In this document: in pieces, positions 27,046-40,200 of the stretch | Layout of the letters: the number at the start of each line of letters is the position of its first letter | Position numbering within the stretch: position 1 is the first letter of the stretch | From: Actinostola sp. cb2023 | Taxonomy: Eukaryota > Cnidaria > Anthozoa > Actiniaria > Actinostolidae | Direction: 5' to 3' | DNA: 64,000 nt | NCBI GenBank assembly: GCA_033675265.1 | Contig: JAUJYZ010000745.1 | Coordinates: forward strand, 479,501 to 543,500 | Notes under the pieces: model-generated | Database searches by the model: none | What the model saw: the letters and a program-made list of their open reading frames with translations, nothing else | What the model was told of the DNA's origin: nothing | Made by a program: the position numbers and the translations under genes

Positions 27046-27233
27046 AAAGCCGCATCTACACGAACAAGTTTAATTTCCTTGACAAGGAAAAATCGACAAT
27101 TTATTGTCATCTACACGAGCAAGTTTTCCTTGACAAGGAAAAATTGGCGATGTTTTTGTCGTCTACACGAGCAAGTATTCCCTGTCAAGGAAAACTTGTC
27201 AAGAGGAAAATTTGCTCGTGTAGATTCGGCTTA
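27046..27233. mobile_element. MITE with TCTACACGAGCAAG repeats
   Basis: The ends AAAGCCGCATCTACACGAAC and GCTCGTGTAGATTCGGCTT are inverted. The interior repeats TCTACACGAGCAAG and TTCCTTGACAAGGAAAA, the latter itself palindromic. About 188 bp, non-coding. Confidence 0.8.
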
Positions 27234-27448
27234 AGTTGTGCAGCAACTATTGTATATAAATATTGTGAATATCTCAAATGTACATACTAATGGCTAATAT
27301 TATGCTTTCATGAATTATAATTGCGTCAGTTGAGACTTTTGTTTACTAACTGGTACTGGGAAAATGGAGAAGAGAAGAATGAACCATGGCTTTTACGGAG
27401 TGATCTTCTGATCTGTTCAAAGCCATACACTGATGTATACACCTGTTT

Positions 27449-27613
27449 CAATAAACGTTGATCGTGGATGATCTGAAATGGATGATCTGAGACCGAGAGG
27501 AATTGTGGGTGCATGGTTCATAGTAATTCGTATGACATTGCCAGTGTCAACATTTCTTGTGAGATCTTGGTCTCAGATCATCCATTTCAGATCGTCCATG
27601 ATCAACGTTTATT
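27449..27613. mobile_element. foldback element
   Basis: AATAAACGTTGATCGTGGAT, GATCTGAAATGGATGATCTG (27,449-27,500) pairs with CAGATCATCCATTTCAGATC, CATGATCAACGTTTATT (27,554-27,613). A separate strong hairpin, AGCGTGTGTCCG with CGGACACACGCT, follows at 27,655-27,687. Confidence 0.75.
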
Positions 27614-28139
27614 ATAACATAGGTATGATATAACGCGCGCTCTGATTGGTTGGTTAGCGTGTGTCCGTAAGCCCGCGGACACACGCTCACGTCATTGGCA
27701 TAGCGCGCGCTCTGAATTCAATCGGAAAAAAATAGATTAAAATCAAATCCTTTTATTTGAATTTGCAGTGACTATGTTATAAAAGAAATGGTCAACGCTT
27801 TAGCTGTGCGTCCATCGAGTTATGGAGCACGCGGGGATTTGGGAGAGCACGAGAGAAGCGTAAGAGATGCTCGAGGCGTAGCCGAGAGCAACTCTAGCTT
27901 CACGAAATAGGTGTATTAAACTTTGGACACACGGTACAAAATTGCGTGCAACGTTTGTAATTATTTGGCACTCCAATATATGAGAAGTACGATTGTATTT
28001 TATTGTCCGCGCAACAAGTACAGAAGTTGCAGGTTATTCACATTGCCAGCAATATTACGCGCAATGTTGCACTGTCTCTGCACCCGATAAACACCAAAAG
28101 CTGATATATGACATTAGTATATACCACACAAGTGAATAG

Positions 28140-28638
28140 AGTGATTCCAATAAACCTGGGCATTACTAACTCCACCAATACACACTATTAGAAACTAACT
28201 CTTTTGTTTTCTTTTGTTTCTTTGCATCTAATAAACACTGACAGCTAATTAGCCATTTCAAAAACGATTGGAGGACTGGGAACGAGTTTTTAGAATTAAT
28301 CTAATTAAGAAGAAAGAGCATATCAGAATTAGTAAGTTTCAGGAATTTGATAGGGTTTGGACAAGCAGCAAATGAACTGCAGACATTTAAAAACTGCAAA
28401 AATTACAAAGGAATGTATGGTTACAGGCGTAATCATACATTTCTTTGTAATTTTTGAGATATTTGGAAAGCTGTTACTCGTTCAATATCTAACTTTGTAA
28501 ACTTACTAATTCTGCCGATATGCTCTTTCTTGTGATGGGGTTCATTTTTTAATCAGATTAATTCTAAAAACTCGTTCCCAGTCCTCCACTCGTTTTTGAA
28601 ATGGCTAATTAGTAGTGTCCAGGTTTATTGGAATCACT
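28140..28638. mobile_element. 499-bp foldback MITE
   Basis: The ends AGTGATTCCAATAAACCTGG and CCAGGTTTATTGGAATCACT are perfect inverted repeats. Complementarity continues inside, for example CTAATTAGCCATTTCAAAAA with its complement near 28,600 and GAGCATATCAGAATTAGTAA with its complement near 28,510. No coding sequence. Confidence 0.88.
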
Positions 28639-28890
28639 CTACTACTTTTCGCACGCTCTGATTCGCTACTCAATAATAATAATAATCGGAATATCATTGG
28701 CTATTCACCTCCGAGCAAAACAAGATAGCGTCGCGTTTCGCGAGCGTGTCTCTTTCTTCTTGAAAATAAATGTTATATATTTGGCTAGCTATTCATTTGT
28801 GAGGAGATTGTCAAGTTAAGTGCAGGTGCTTATCAGTTGGAAATTCTGTCCTGACACTTTGAATCAAAGGCACTAACAACCACGAGAATA

Positions 28891-29155
28891 TACAGTCATT
28901 CTCAAAAAGGTTGTCCAGATGAAAAGACTACAATACTACAATAAAGTCACGTGATTCATTATGTTTTCAATTTCTGTGCGCGGAAAGTTCTGCGAGTTCA
29001 TACCAGCGCCATTACATTCAGTTCTCACAATGGCGTGCATTTTTGCATCTCAAATTGAAATTCCACGCGAGAAAATTGAATACATAATGAATCACGTGAC
29101 TTTATTGTAGTATTGTAGTCTTTTCATCTGGACAACCTTTTTGAGAATGACTGTA
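28891..29155. mobile_element. 265-bp MITE with about 70-bp inverted repeats, TA flanks
   Basis: The left end TACAGTCATTCTCAAAAAGG continues through TCACGTGATTCATTATGT. The right end is its complement and finishes GAATGACTGTA. The arms are nearly perfect over about 70 bp. TA-CAGT termini suggest a Tc1/mariner or pogo-type non-autonomous transposon. Confidence 0.9.
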
Positions 29156-30183
29156 TGAGGACAATATAGTACCCAAACCCTGTGCAAGAATACGTAGTAT
29201 ATGTTTTCATATACCTCTACATTTTGACAATATCTGGTCAACTATTAATATAAACACAATCTATTTCGTGTGTTTTCATTTCTCTATCGATTGTTTGTAT
29301 TTTATTTGTATTTGTATTTTTTATTTTAATTGATTCGTCACAAGGGACAATAGAAACGTGACTGGAGAAGGTAACAGGACTAATGTCCCAATTGGTTTAC
29401 CTCTCCCTTACAAATGTCAAGTAAATAACACACAAATGACAACAAATGAATTACATTATGGAAAGGCAAAACAAAAGAAATTATATAAAACGATAAAATA
29501 GTTGAAGTTATGCTGGTAAATAAGAATTTTGTCAAGGAAATGTATAGTGATAGCCTTATTGATGTTCTCTTTACTGCAGAAAGTGTTCAAAAGCAATGCT
29601 TACAGTTTGATGCGGCACGACAGTTTTTCGGCAGTGAAATCCCGTGCAAGGATCAATCAGTCATTATCGGTGCTTGGTATACCGTCATCTTCTAATTCTT
29701 GATTTTGTAAATGAATGTTACGTTCAGAGGATCCAGTTCACGGGTTTCAATGGACCAGTGTATTCCACAAGCGAAAGTAAAACATTTCTAGAGCGACATA
29801 GCACCACCAAGTGGCTGATGATAGTAAGGATTGTTTGGAGAGGGTTTTTTCTTCAAATTCAGTGCAATGCTGAACAACAGGGTCGGGATTCCAGTCATAG
29901 CGCATACAGTCAACTATGGTATGTATTGTCCTCAGGAACGTAGGGTGGATTGTATGCAGTGTACGCACCAAGATGACGAGAAGGCACGAACCTCTAGATT
30001 TTAAAACCCGAAGGCTTCAGAAAAAAAAAATTCTTCATGTTTTCGGATTTCAAGTGTACGCAGGTGCGCATAGGTACGCTACGCCTCTGGTCCTCCCATG
30101 AATTCGTTTCTATTCACAATTGTATCGTTCTATCTCTTTGCACAAAAGAGGCGCATATTATACTTACTTAGTGCATTCCATAA

Positions 30184-30397
30184 AGGCCCAGATACACGAT
30201 GCAACTTTTATTGAAACGTTGCGCGCAACAAGAGGTTTTTGGGGTGTCACACGATGCAACGTTGCTCGCAACAAGAGTTTTTGGGGTGTCACACGATGCA
30301 ACGTTGCGCGTAACGGTTGCAGAAGTAGAACTCGATCCTACTTCTGCAACTGTTGCGCGCAACGTTGCAAGAAAAGTTGCATCGTGTGTCCGGGCCT
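30184..30397. mobile_element. 214-bp MITE with CACACGATGCAAC ends
   Basis: The left end AGGCCCAGATACACGATGCA and the right end TGCATCGTGTGTCCGGGCCT are inverted. The interior holds repeated GTTGCGCGCAAC palindromes and TTTTTGGGGTGTCACACGAT duplicated in tandem. Decayed relatives appear near 19,800-19,970 and 27,925-28,085. Confidence 0.85.
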
Positions 30398-30812
30398 TAA
30401 GGATGGCCTTTTTCACCTCTTTGACTAACGTGTTTGTTTGTTTGCTTGTTTAATTGCTTGGTTGCTCGTTCGTTTGTCTGTTCGTGTGTTCGTGTGTTTG
30501 TTTGCAGACTTACGCAATAACCTTACTCAAAAGTGAGAAAAACGAACATAATCATTGACAGGGTCAAGACAACTTTTCTCGAAAGCCTTTTACATGTGTA
30601 GATATAGATCCATGGACAGACGACTTACTTAATTTGATGTATAAGGCTTGATCACTTTGGTGGGAAAGACTTATATGCATTAATTGCTTAATAATTTCAT
30701 AAAGGTTCTCTTTTGTGGGGTGGGGAGTGCATGGTGGGGAGGTTATGGACAGTCCATTTGATATAAACGACCCTTTTCGCAAGTGTTACTAGTTCAACAA
30801 CTGAGTACTTGC

Positions 30813-30899
30813 TTATAAAACAAACAAACAAACAAACAAACAAACAAACAAACAAACAAACAAACAAACAAACAAACAAACAAACAAACAAACAAACAA
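30813..30899. repeat. (CAAA)n microsatellite
   Basis: About 87 bp of pure CAAA repeats. The Val-Cys-Leu-Phe frame on the minus strand is an artefact. Confidence 0.97.
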
Positions 30900-31083
30900 T
30901 CGTTTATTTAGACACGTTAACGCCAAAGAGCAAAAGCTCGTTCAAAATACGAACGAGGTAAAAATACAATATGAACTATGAAAACTATATACTAAATACT
31001 AAAAACAAACAAACAAACAAACCAAATCTAAAACCACAAGCAAGGAAACAAGCAAAGAAACAAACGAAAGAAGCAAACGAAAA

Positions 31084-31267
31084 ACAACGTTTTCACCCGT
31101 CCACAATAATGAGTTTTCGTTTGAAAACACACATATATTTTGATGCGTTTTGGCTTTGCGTCCTACTAAAAGCGATGGAAAACGCCGTTTGTTTACCACT
31201 CTGGAGAACGTTTTCGATGAAAACGATCGACGTTTTCAACCGAAAACGGTTTATTATGGACGGGGTC
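31084..31267. mobile_element. CGTTTTC-type MITE
   Basis: The left end ACGTTTTCACCCGTCCACAA and the right end TTATTATGGACGGGGTC form imperfect inverted repeats with alternating CGTTTTCG/GAAAAC blocks inside. The 180-residue open frame across this region is not a gene. Confidence 0.65.
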
Positions 31268-31331
31268 ATAGATAAGCGACCACAAAGCTTGACATTTTGG
31301 GTGATTACTTATTGGAGGTTCGACTGTATTT
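31268..31331. mobile_element. truncated pogo-like MITE
   Basis: AAGCGACCACAAAGCTTGAC, ATTTTGGGTG and GGAGGTTCGACTGTA match, in reverse orientation, the left end of the element at 47,226. Only one terminus remains, next to another MITE. Confidence 0.65.
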
Positions 31332-31897
31332 TACTTCGAAACTCCCGAGCTAGGAGCTCATGTATAATACGTTCGAAGGTGCGCCGTTTCCCCCCTCCCT
31401 CCATCGTTTTACCAATCAACACACATGCACACACACCCCAAAAAGCAACAAACACAAAAGCAATCAAACTACTAGACCACGGAGAAGCAGATCGACTTTT
31501 CCCACGATTTTGATCAATTTATTTGGCATAACAAACACGTGCTGAGCTGAGGTCCCACTGTAGCGACGTGTGATGAATAGATTGTCTACACATTTCGTGT
31601 TTCGTACTGATACCACATACGGGGCTATAGTAGTCCAGTAGTCAAAACACAAAGCAACGTCACGTAAAGTGAAACTGCAATACCGTGGTTTTATTGACCG
31701 ATTTTAGAATCTTATTCATTCTTCACGATGGTATACAAATGCTCCGCATCTATCAAAAATTGAGTTAAGGATAACGAGAGGGTTAACATGCTTGATCATT
31801 ATATGGGAAATAGTAGGTTAAGCGGAGATACTTAATTTACCACATACGACGAAAGTGAAAAGGTTTTGTACGTAGTAAGTCAGGCATATAGCATGTT

Positions 31898-32940
31898 ATT
31901 TACAGTAGTTATTGCGAGGAATACTTATAAAATCTCATTTCCTAAATAGATTTTACAGCTATAGGAGGTCTCGTGAGAAAGAGAATAATAACATAACTTT
32001 TACTTCAAGTGGGTTCCTTTCTTTATAAGAGTTTTTACATCTGTTGATTATGACCATATTTAGAAGTAAGCTTGATCATGCAGTAGCCAAAACATAAAAG
32101 AAAGGCTGTAGTTACTGAACTTGTCAAGTGAAGTATGTCAACATTTTAATTATAATTGCACCTTATTTAGTACATCCTGAAGTGACTTCATCAGAATATA
32201 TTAAATTTAGAGTTTTAGTAATCAAACAAATGAGTTCTATATTCAAGTATTTTACTTCTCATGACGTTATTTACAGTAGTTATTGTGAGGAACACTTGTA
32301 AAATCTCATTTCCTAAATAAATGTTACAGTTATAAAGGAGGTCTCTTCAGAAAGAGAATAATAACATAATTTTTACTTCAAGTGATCTGTTTTTGTTATG
32401 ACCACTATTTAGAAGTTAGCAAAACATAAAAGAAAGGCTGCAGTTACTGAACTTGTCATGTGAAGTATGTCAACATTTTAATTATAATTGCACCTTATTT
32501 AGTACATCCTGAAGTGACTTCATCAGAATATATTAAATTTAGAGTTTTAGTAATCAAACAAATGAGTTCTATATTCAAGTATTTTACTTCTCATGACGTT
32601 ATTTACAGTAGTTATTGTGAGGAACACTTGTAAAATCTCTAAAAGGAGGTCTCTTCAGAAAGAGAATAACATATTTTTTACATGTTTTTACTATGACCAT
32701 ATTTAGAAGTTAGCATCATGCAGTAGTCAAAAAACAAAAGAAAGGCTATAGTTACTGAACTTGTAATGTGAAGTATGTCCGTCAACATTTTAATTATAAT
32801 CAAACAAATGATTATATATTCAAGTATTTTACTTCTCATACGTCGCAAGTAATGCGCCATTATTTTGATTTCATCATTACTTCATCAGATTATTTATTAC
32901 CATTAATTTTAGAGTTTTAGTAATCAAACAAATGATTATT
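31898..32940. repeat. long tandem repeat, unit about 330-370 bp, nearly 3 copies
   Basis: TTATTTACAGTAGTTATTG starts at 31,898, 32,268 and 32,599. Each unit also contains AAGGAGGTCTC (or AGGAGGTCTC), AGAAAGGCTG (or CTA), AACATTTTAATTATAATTGC and CTTCATCAGAATATATTAAA. The third copy is internally deleted. AT-rich, with no coding sequence seen. Confidence 0.88.
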
Positions 32941-33160
32941 TAGTCAAGAAGTTGCGCTCTACCTGAACATATGTACATACATACATACATATCTGCCATA
33001 TCCTGATGTCGACCTGCTATATACTGTAATAATAATAATTACATAAAATCTAGAAATTAGCAAATTAACTGATATTAATAAAGAAAGAAAGTAATTAATT
33101 AATTGCTGTCAATAAAATGCGCATCATATTTTAAGAGTAGGCCTTCTGAATAAAAATTTG

Positions 33161-33345
<185 letters not shown>

Positions 33346-33960
33346 GTTAACTGTATAGAATCCAGGAATGTTTACCTTAGTATTAAGAACTGGTTGAGTA
33401 ATTATGAGGTTATCTTGCCAGAACTAAACTTATCCAACATAATCCTCTGCTCAGGTAATAGTAGCTTAGTAAATTTCATAATACTACTTTATAAAGTCCA
33501 TCTATATAAAGCTAGATCACAAGAAAAACGTCCTCATTTTAAAGTATTTCAGAACTCAATCAAACTATTTGAAAATATTGAATATAATATAGCAATAAGG
33601 AAATTTAAATTAGCTTCGCATCTTCAAAAATTCGAAAAATTAAAGAAAGCTATAGCCACAGACTGTTAACACTATACTAATTAGTATAGTATATCTTAAG
33701 TCTCTCTTCAATATAGCATGAACACTTGTAAATAGGTAGTAGATATATGTCAATAGTACTATTATGCCTATCTTGTTTTGTTTTTTTTGTAACGTAATTT
33801 TAGTGTACTGAGCGTAGCAAAGTAATCTAGTTATGAGGTAACTTATCAGTTTTGTTGTTATAAATTGCTGTACGTATGTGTAATCTTTTGTAGAACCATT
33901 GTAATTTGTTTACAAGATATAATAATTAATAATTAAAAAAAACTTCCAAAAAAAATAAAA
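33346..33960 (+). pseudogene. non-LTR retrotransposon 3' remnant
   Basis: From 33,346 the plus strand reads about 107 residues to a stop at 33,669, containing NCIESRNVYLSIKNWLSNYE and later NFIILLYKVHLYKARSQEKR with PHFKVFQ. Such a tail, hydrophobic then Y/K-rich ending in a P-x-F-x-x-F motif, is typical of the C-terminus of LINE reverse-transcriptase polyproteins (L1/Tx1-like). The rest of the polyprotein is missing and the 5' side is replaced by a (TAA)n array. A 3' UTR of about 260 bp ends in an A-rich tail near 33,930-33,960. The family assignment is an inference from the motif style. Confidence 0.5.
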
Positions 33961-33992
33961 AAATATATATAAAAATAAAAATAAATAATAAT

Positions 33993-34454
<462 letters not shown>

Positions 34455-35034
34455 GCCTATGATTTAGTCAATATCACTATATATGTATTAAGATTTTTAG
34501 ATTTATTATACGTAATTATCAATCCATGTAAATATTATACAGGACTTTTTGCTCTGGGTTAGAGGTTGTAATGTACATGTAAGCATATTCACATGTAACA
34601 TGCGCAACATATGGTACGTTTTTAGCATTATTTTCAATGATTACCGTGTTTTTAAATATTTTCAATTGTTATACTAGTTATTAATATTACCTAATTATAG
34701 TTTATATTATAGACAGAATACGAGTAGTGATTGGAACGCCAACAATAGTTTATATTATATTATATTATATGGGCCTAGATGAAAACTACTTTTGTAATTC
34801 TAGTTTTCACCCAATAAACTTAATTATTATTAGTGAATGAATGAATGAATGGATGGATGGATGAATGAATGAGATAATGAATGTTTTTGTAGTATTACTA
34901 TAATTTGTAGTATTCAGTTTTAAAGCAAAGTGGTCGCTTACTATAATGGCAATAATTACAGGAATCAGGAATACGGACTTTAGAAAGTGTCACCCACGAG
35001 TTATCTTTTATTAAAACAATGTTCTCAACACTAC

Positions 35035-35602
35035 TTAAAGTGCTACTTAGACGAAAATCGCTCGAAGTTTAATTTAGCTGAAACTTCATTGAATAATTCT
35101 TCAAGGGTCTAATAATAACCAGTTATAATCTTTTTTCGATATTTCAGAGGGAAGTACTATATTTTCATGAATCTTTAGAGGAGTCAGTGACGTCATCTAC
35201 TCAACCCAACATTCAGCTCTATACATTTCTTTGTATTTTGTGAGTCAAAATATCTCAATGTTTTGTTCAGATAACAGCTTTGCATTGAAGACAACTGGTC
35301 AGACAATCAATCCTAAGCACAAATAATGTAAGAAAACTCCTTTGCCCAAACTTTTAGCTTCATAGAAATAAAATAATTCAAGAAACTAAACACAAAGAAA
35401 TGTATGGAGCGAAGCTGTGTTGATTGTTAGGGTTGAGTAGATGACCTCACTGACACTTCTAAAGATTCATAAAAATGTAATACTTCCCATAGGAATTTTG
35501 AGAAAACACATTAACCAGTAATTGTATGGCTCTTTGAGATTATTTCAGTGAAGTTTCAGCTAAATTAAACATCGATCGATTTTCGTCTAAGTAGCACTTT
35601 AA
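35035..35602. mobile_element. 568-bp foldback MITE
   Basis: TTAAAGTGCTACTTAGACGA with TTTAATTTAGCTGAAACTTC at the left is inverted at the right end (TGAAGTTTCAGCTAAATTAA, TCGTCTAAGTAGCACTTTAA). Terminal repeats are about 54 bp and complementarity continues inward (GAGTCAGTGACGTCATCTAC against GTAGATGACCTCACTGACAC). Confidence 0.88.
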
Positions 35603-35814
35603 CAATAATTAACAAAGCTAAAAAGTGTAATGAATTCTAACTGATAACTTTCAGTGGAATGATTCGAAATAAAATCAATAGCAATATCAAAAGGAAAACC
35701 TTTTTACTTATTCTTCATGCCATAGGCATATAGAGGTATTCAATTATAATAGTTCCTGTACGAAACCATTGTAATTTCATAACAAATAGTGGTATAAGTT
35801 AGTTAACTAGCAAT

Positions 35815-36090
35815 ACCCCATTCACACCGAGGCATAAGCATGTTTTAAAGTGGTTTAACTAAACAGGGTTGAAAATAATCGGCTACAAAGGCTGCAGAAC
35901 TGGGTGCAAACAGTCCTTTGTCTTACACAGTATAAATTATCTACAAACGCTGTAGAACCTTAAAGTGCAAAACTGGGTGCAAACTGTCCTTTATCTACTA
36001 TATAAATTCAAGGTAGTTTGACTCTTTTAAAATTAGATGCGCTTTTCGTTATAGAATCAAGAAAAACATGTTTAGATGTGAATGGGGCAT
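35815..36090. mobile_element. 276-bp MITE with CCCCATTCACA ends
   Basis: ATACCCCATTCACACC at the left and GATGTGAATGGGGCAT at the right are inverted. ATGTTTT continues the match on both sides. The interior has two copies of AACTGGGTGCAAAC(A/T)GTCCTTT. Confidence 0.7.
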
Positions 36091-36285
36091 AGGTCTACAT
36101 AGATTACGTCAGTAATGCAATAAGATGTATATTCGTGAACAATATAGTGCATGATAATATGCTAATGTCAACCTTCTAAAATTATTTTATGCAACAAAAC
36201 TATCCAGCGGTGAGTCAAGATGATGCACTTAGCTGAAAGAGTACCTCCTAAAACAAACAAATGTTGTACATACACTGAAACCACC

Positions 36286-36652
36286 AGTATAAGCGAACAC
36301 CCTTGGGACCATGCGTAGGTGCCAGTTTATGGGAGGTGTCCGCTTACGGGAGGTGTCCGCTTACGGGAGGTGTCCGCTTACGGGAGGTGTCCGCTTACGG
36401 GAGGTGTCCGCTTACGGGAGGTGTCCACTTACGGGAGGTGTCCGCTTACGGGAGGTGTCTACTTATGGGAGGTGTCCGCTTACGGGAGGTGTCCGCTTAC
36501 GGGAGGTATCTCCTTACGGGAGGTGTCCGCTTACGGGAGGTGTCCGCTTACGGGAGCCATCCGTTTGCGGGAGGTGTCCGCTTACGGGAAGTGTCCGATT
36601 ACGGGAGGTATCCGCTTACGGGAGGTGTCGGATAGCGGAGGTTCGACTCTAT
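36286..36652. mobile_element. pogo-like MITE expanded by a 17-bp tandem repeat
   Basis: The left part is TATAAGCGAACACCCTTGGG and the right end is AGCGGAGGTTCGACTCTATA. Between them is an array of roughly 18 copies of GTCCGCTTACGGGAGGT. The unit is itself part of the terminal region of this element family (compare 47,226 and 49,983). Gly/Arg/Leu frames of about 110 residues are artefacts. Confidence 0.8.
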
Positions 36653-36797
36653 AATGTATATTAGCTTTTGTATACGGAGAAAAAAAAAAAGAAAAAATAA
36701 TCTGCGCAAATTACTTGTGAAGGTAAAAATGCATTGTTGTTTAACACTTTAAACAGTGTTAACAAATATTAGCTCAACTTGACGCCAAAAACATACA

Positions 36798-37288
36798 TCA
36801 GATTCTCCTTCTTCTTTTGGACCTTTTGTAAGTTCTCTTCATCCACTTTAAGATCTTCCTAACTTTCCTTGGGGTGAGTGTAATGACAACGTTGAATGCA
36901 TGACTTCTTCCTCTCAGTCGTCCTCTCCCAACGGCAGACACTACTCCAACAACAGCGTTATTTGAACGCACCCCTGATCCTGATATCCCTTTCTCGCAAT
37001 CACAGTAGTTAAACACAGCTCCTTTAATCACTGCCATGACTTCACATTGTGAGTACCACATGGTATTCGAAATCTTATCACTATGGAAGCCAGCGAATTG
37101 CATGGTGGCGCCCCGTTTTAGATCGGACGCCTTGATTGCCATAGTCGGTCGTTTGTGGGGGTGTTTAAGCCTCAAGACTGCATAGTCGTACTTGATACGT
37201 TGCTTGTTGGCCGTCTTTATCCACTGTTTAGGAAGGTGGATTTTACGCACTTTGATCCAACGAAAACCACCATCGCTTTGCAGCATTC
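36798..37288 (-). CDS. PRSS23-like gene, exon 2 (catalytic Asp and Ser)
   Basis: It encodes residues 155-317 including KYDYAVLRL, CDCEKGISGSGV and the basic tail. The acceptor is TTTTCGGCTATAG just above 37,288. The reading frame is intact. Confidence 0.87.
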
Positions 37289-40200
37289 CTATAGCCGAAA
37301 ATAAAACAACTCGTTAGTATGGAATGTTAGGGTAACGATGATAAACCTCATTATAGTGATAGCATTATTCATTAACTACAGCTTAAATGCCTTTATAAGA
37401 CACTGGAAAAAACGCACGGCGCTCTTGGCCGGTGTCAATTCCGTGTCAATTCCGTGTCAATTCCGTGTCAATTCCGTGTCAATTCCGTGTCAATTCCGTG
37501 TCAATTTTGTGTAGATTCCGTGTAAATTCCGTGTAAATTCATTTTACATGGTTGGGACATTTAACGTAATTTACGCGAAATTTACACCGAACGTACAGTG
37601 CAGGTCAAGAGTGCTCGGTTTTTTTTTTCAAGAGTCATTTTCGTATGAATGGGAAACCTACGGTACCGTGACACTCAAATGGCTTCCTTGCTGAACCAAT
37701 CAAAAAGCGTGCAGATGCATCTCATCCAATCAAACTCTTTCAATACGGCAAGGCGCGGTGCGGTAATTTTCCCACTCATAGGAAAACGACTCTATGAAAT
37801 ACGTAACAGTAAAAGTATTCCAATTCATATTTAATCCATGCCATCTGTTGCAATGGCAACATGTTCAGGTGTTATTCGCATGTGAAAAGCGTAATATCTC
37901 ATCATAAAGAGGGTTGAGTAGAGTATTAGAAAGATGGTGTATGCCCAAGGAGTGTGGCTACGATAAGAAGATTATAGTGTTAGCCGAAAAGCTATTCATC
38001 AGATTATATACTTCGGACTATTAGAATTAATAGCTAAAAAAAACTAATAACTTGACCCTTCTATTGGTTAGCACGCGATCCTCCTTCCCTCGAAAGTAAA
38101 ACATGAAAACATTATGTACATTTATATTCTCACTCATTTTCGCGAGTACTAAATTTCGCGAAAATTCGGAAGCCGTATTTCGCGAGTATTTAATTTCGCG
38201 ATTTCGGGAGAAAAACAAAACCAAAAGTATTCAATCTTTTTTAGCGCGGAGTAGTTAATTTCGCGATTTCAGGAGAAAAACAAAACCAAACGTATTCAAT
38301 CTTTTTTAGCGAGTATTGAATTTCGCGATTTCGGGAGAAAAACCAAACCAAACGTATTCAATCTTTTTTAGCGAGTAATGAATTTCGCAATTGTCTTGAA
38401 ATCGCGAAAATCGCAAAAATTAGTACTCGCGAAAATTAGTGAGAATAAGGTATGTAAAATCTACTATGCTCTGCCGGGTGATGTACTATACTACTGATCA
38501 GTGGCCTAGCGCGAGATACCACTGTCACACAGGGTAGGGGCGTACAGAACTAACTTTTTGTTTAGTTTCTGGGCTCTCATATAAAATAAATGTTGTTTCG
38601 TTGATTTTATAGTTGTAATTCATATTATATGGAAATAAATGATCCTTTGAACCTTTGAACCTTCATTTCTGGCACTACAATACGGCGTAATTTAGAGTAC
38701 AATAGTTCCTAGTTCATTTCCGGAATTTTTGTTCTGGAACTCATCGTTTGCTGATATCATTAGGACTCCTCTTTGAGAGAATCCTTTAGGATACCCTCGT
38801 TTTCTCCCTCGATCTATTTAAGTACTAAACGCCAGAAAAGAGGTACATATAACCGAAAATTATGAAGTCTTAAACTAACCTTGTTTGGCCCACTGACCAT
38901 GCCTTTTTGTTTTTGTTAACACCTTTTAAAATTTCCTATTCTATTATTATGTGCGCGCACAAGATCATTATCGCCAAAAAACGAGACGAGTCGGATTTTA
39001 ATGAAAGACAAGACGCTCACTGAGCGTTCACTCGTGCCCTGATGCAATTGCGTTCTGAAATGGAGTTCATAATGAAAGACGCACTATGGGCCTCCAGCAA
39101 CCCAAAAGTGCCTTGTCTACGGGGTATGCGGCTAGATTATAGAATGCCCGTCATCCCTCCGTTACAATGATTTCTCAGAAATGTGTTTCATTTTATTGTT
39201 GGATACCTTTTAAACGTTTTTTTTTAACCACGGCGTGACGGCAGTCATGCAGCAAGCACTGATCCCAAATTTCGTACATTGACCTTGCTCATGTAAAACA
39301 ATGATTACATGATCGTGTTTAAAAGGAAGTGATTGTATTGTATTGCATTGTATTGTACGACTCGATCAAAATGCTTTTCACGCTGCAGGCTCATCGTAAA
39401 GTCCATTCAGAACTAGGAATTTCATTCAGTCCAAGCTCTCCGTTATTATTTGGCTGTTTTAGTTTTCATTTCGGATTTCATTTGCTGTCGAAATTCGAAT
39501 TCGAAAATATCCAGGATGCTTCAAGTAATCGCTCGATGGGAACCCGCTTATATTTTGGGACAGAGTCAGTATAGCTCGCTTTCTTATCTGAGTAATCTTG
39601 GAACTCGCTACGATCACATACTTCGCATTTTTTGTACCGATACGATCACATACTTCGCATTCTGTGTACTACGAAGAATAAAAAAGAAAGCGCATTTTAT
39701 AACTCGGGCCTCCTTCGGAAGGGCCCGAGTAAAAATATAATATCCAATTAAATGACTATCAGATGGAGGCATCGCTCAGTGTTGAACCTTTGATAGCAAC
39801 GGTATTCAAACGATTCATGATAATCGATGAAAGAGATTGTTGATGGAAACGCAAAATTCTTATCAGCAGAACACCGAACGGAGTTAAACGGGACCCATGA
39901 TGTTTCGCTAATAACACAAAATGATTTGTATAAGTACAAATTGGGAACATACCTATTTTGAGTTTCCTGGCCCGGCTCAAGAACCTTTTGCCATCATGGA
40001 CGCAATGAGCAGCCGTTAGAACGTGCTGAGCACCAATCAACGTTCCAGTACACCCACTTGACAGAGTAACGACTGTTGAATAGGGATATCTCTGTGCCTG
40101 TACCGACGTCCCAACATTGATGCGATTATCGGGACCAAAGATGGATCTCTTAGTTCTTGATGTTCCTTCTGCCTTCGTGTTTGAATGAGATCTATGCCTG

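Noticed and set aside
29510..29695. 61-residue plus-strand frame with normal-looking composition
   Set aside because: Too short, with no family, and no convincing splice sites around it.
30971..31513. 180-residue plus-strand frame
   Set aside because: It runs through CAAA-like repeats and two MITEs and shows no domain.
36303..36664. Three overlapping frames of about 110 residues with Gly-Arg-Leu-Arg-Glu repeats
   Set aside because: A 17-bp repeat is not a multiple of 3 and reads open in all three frames; it lies in a MITE.
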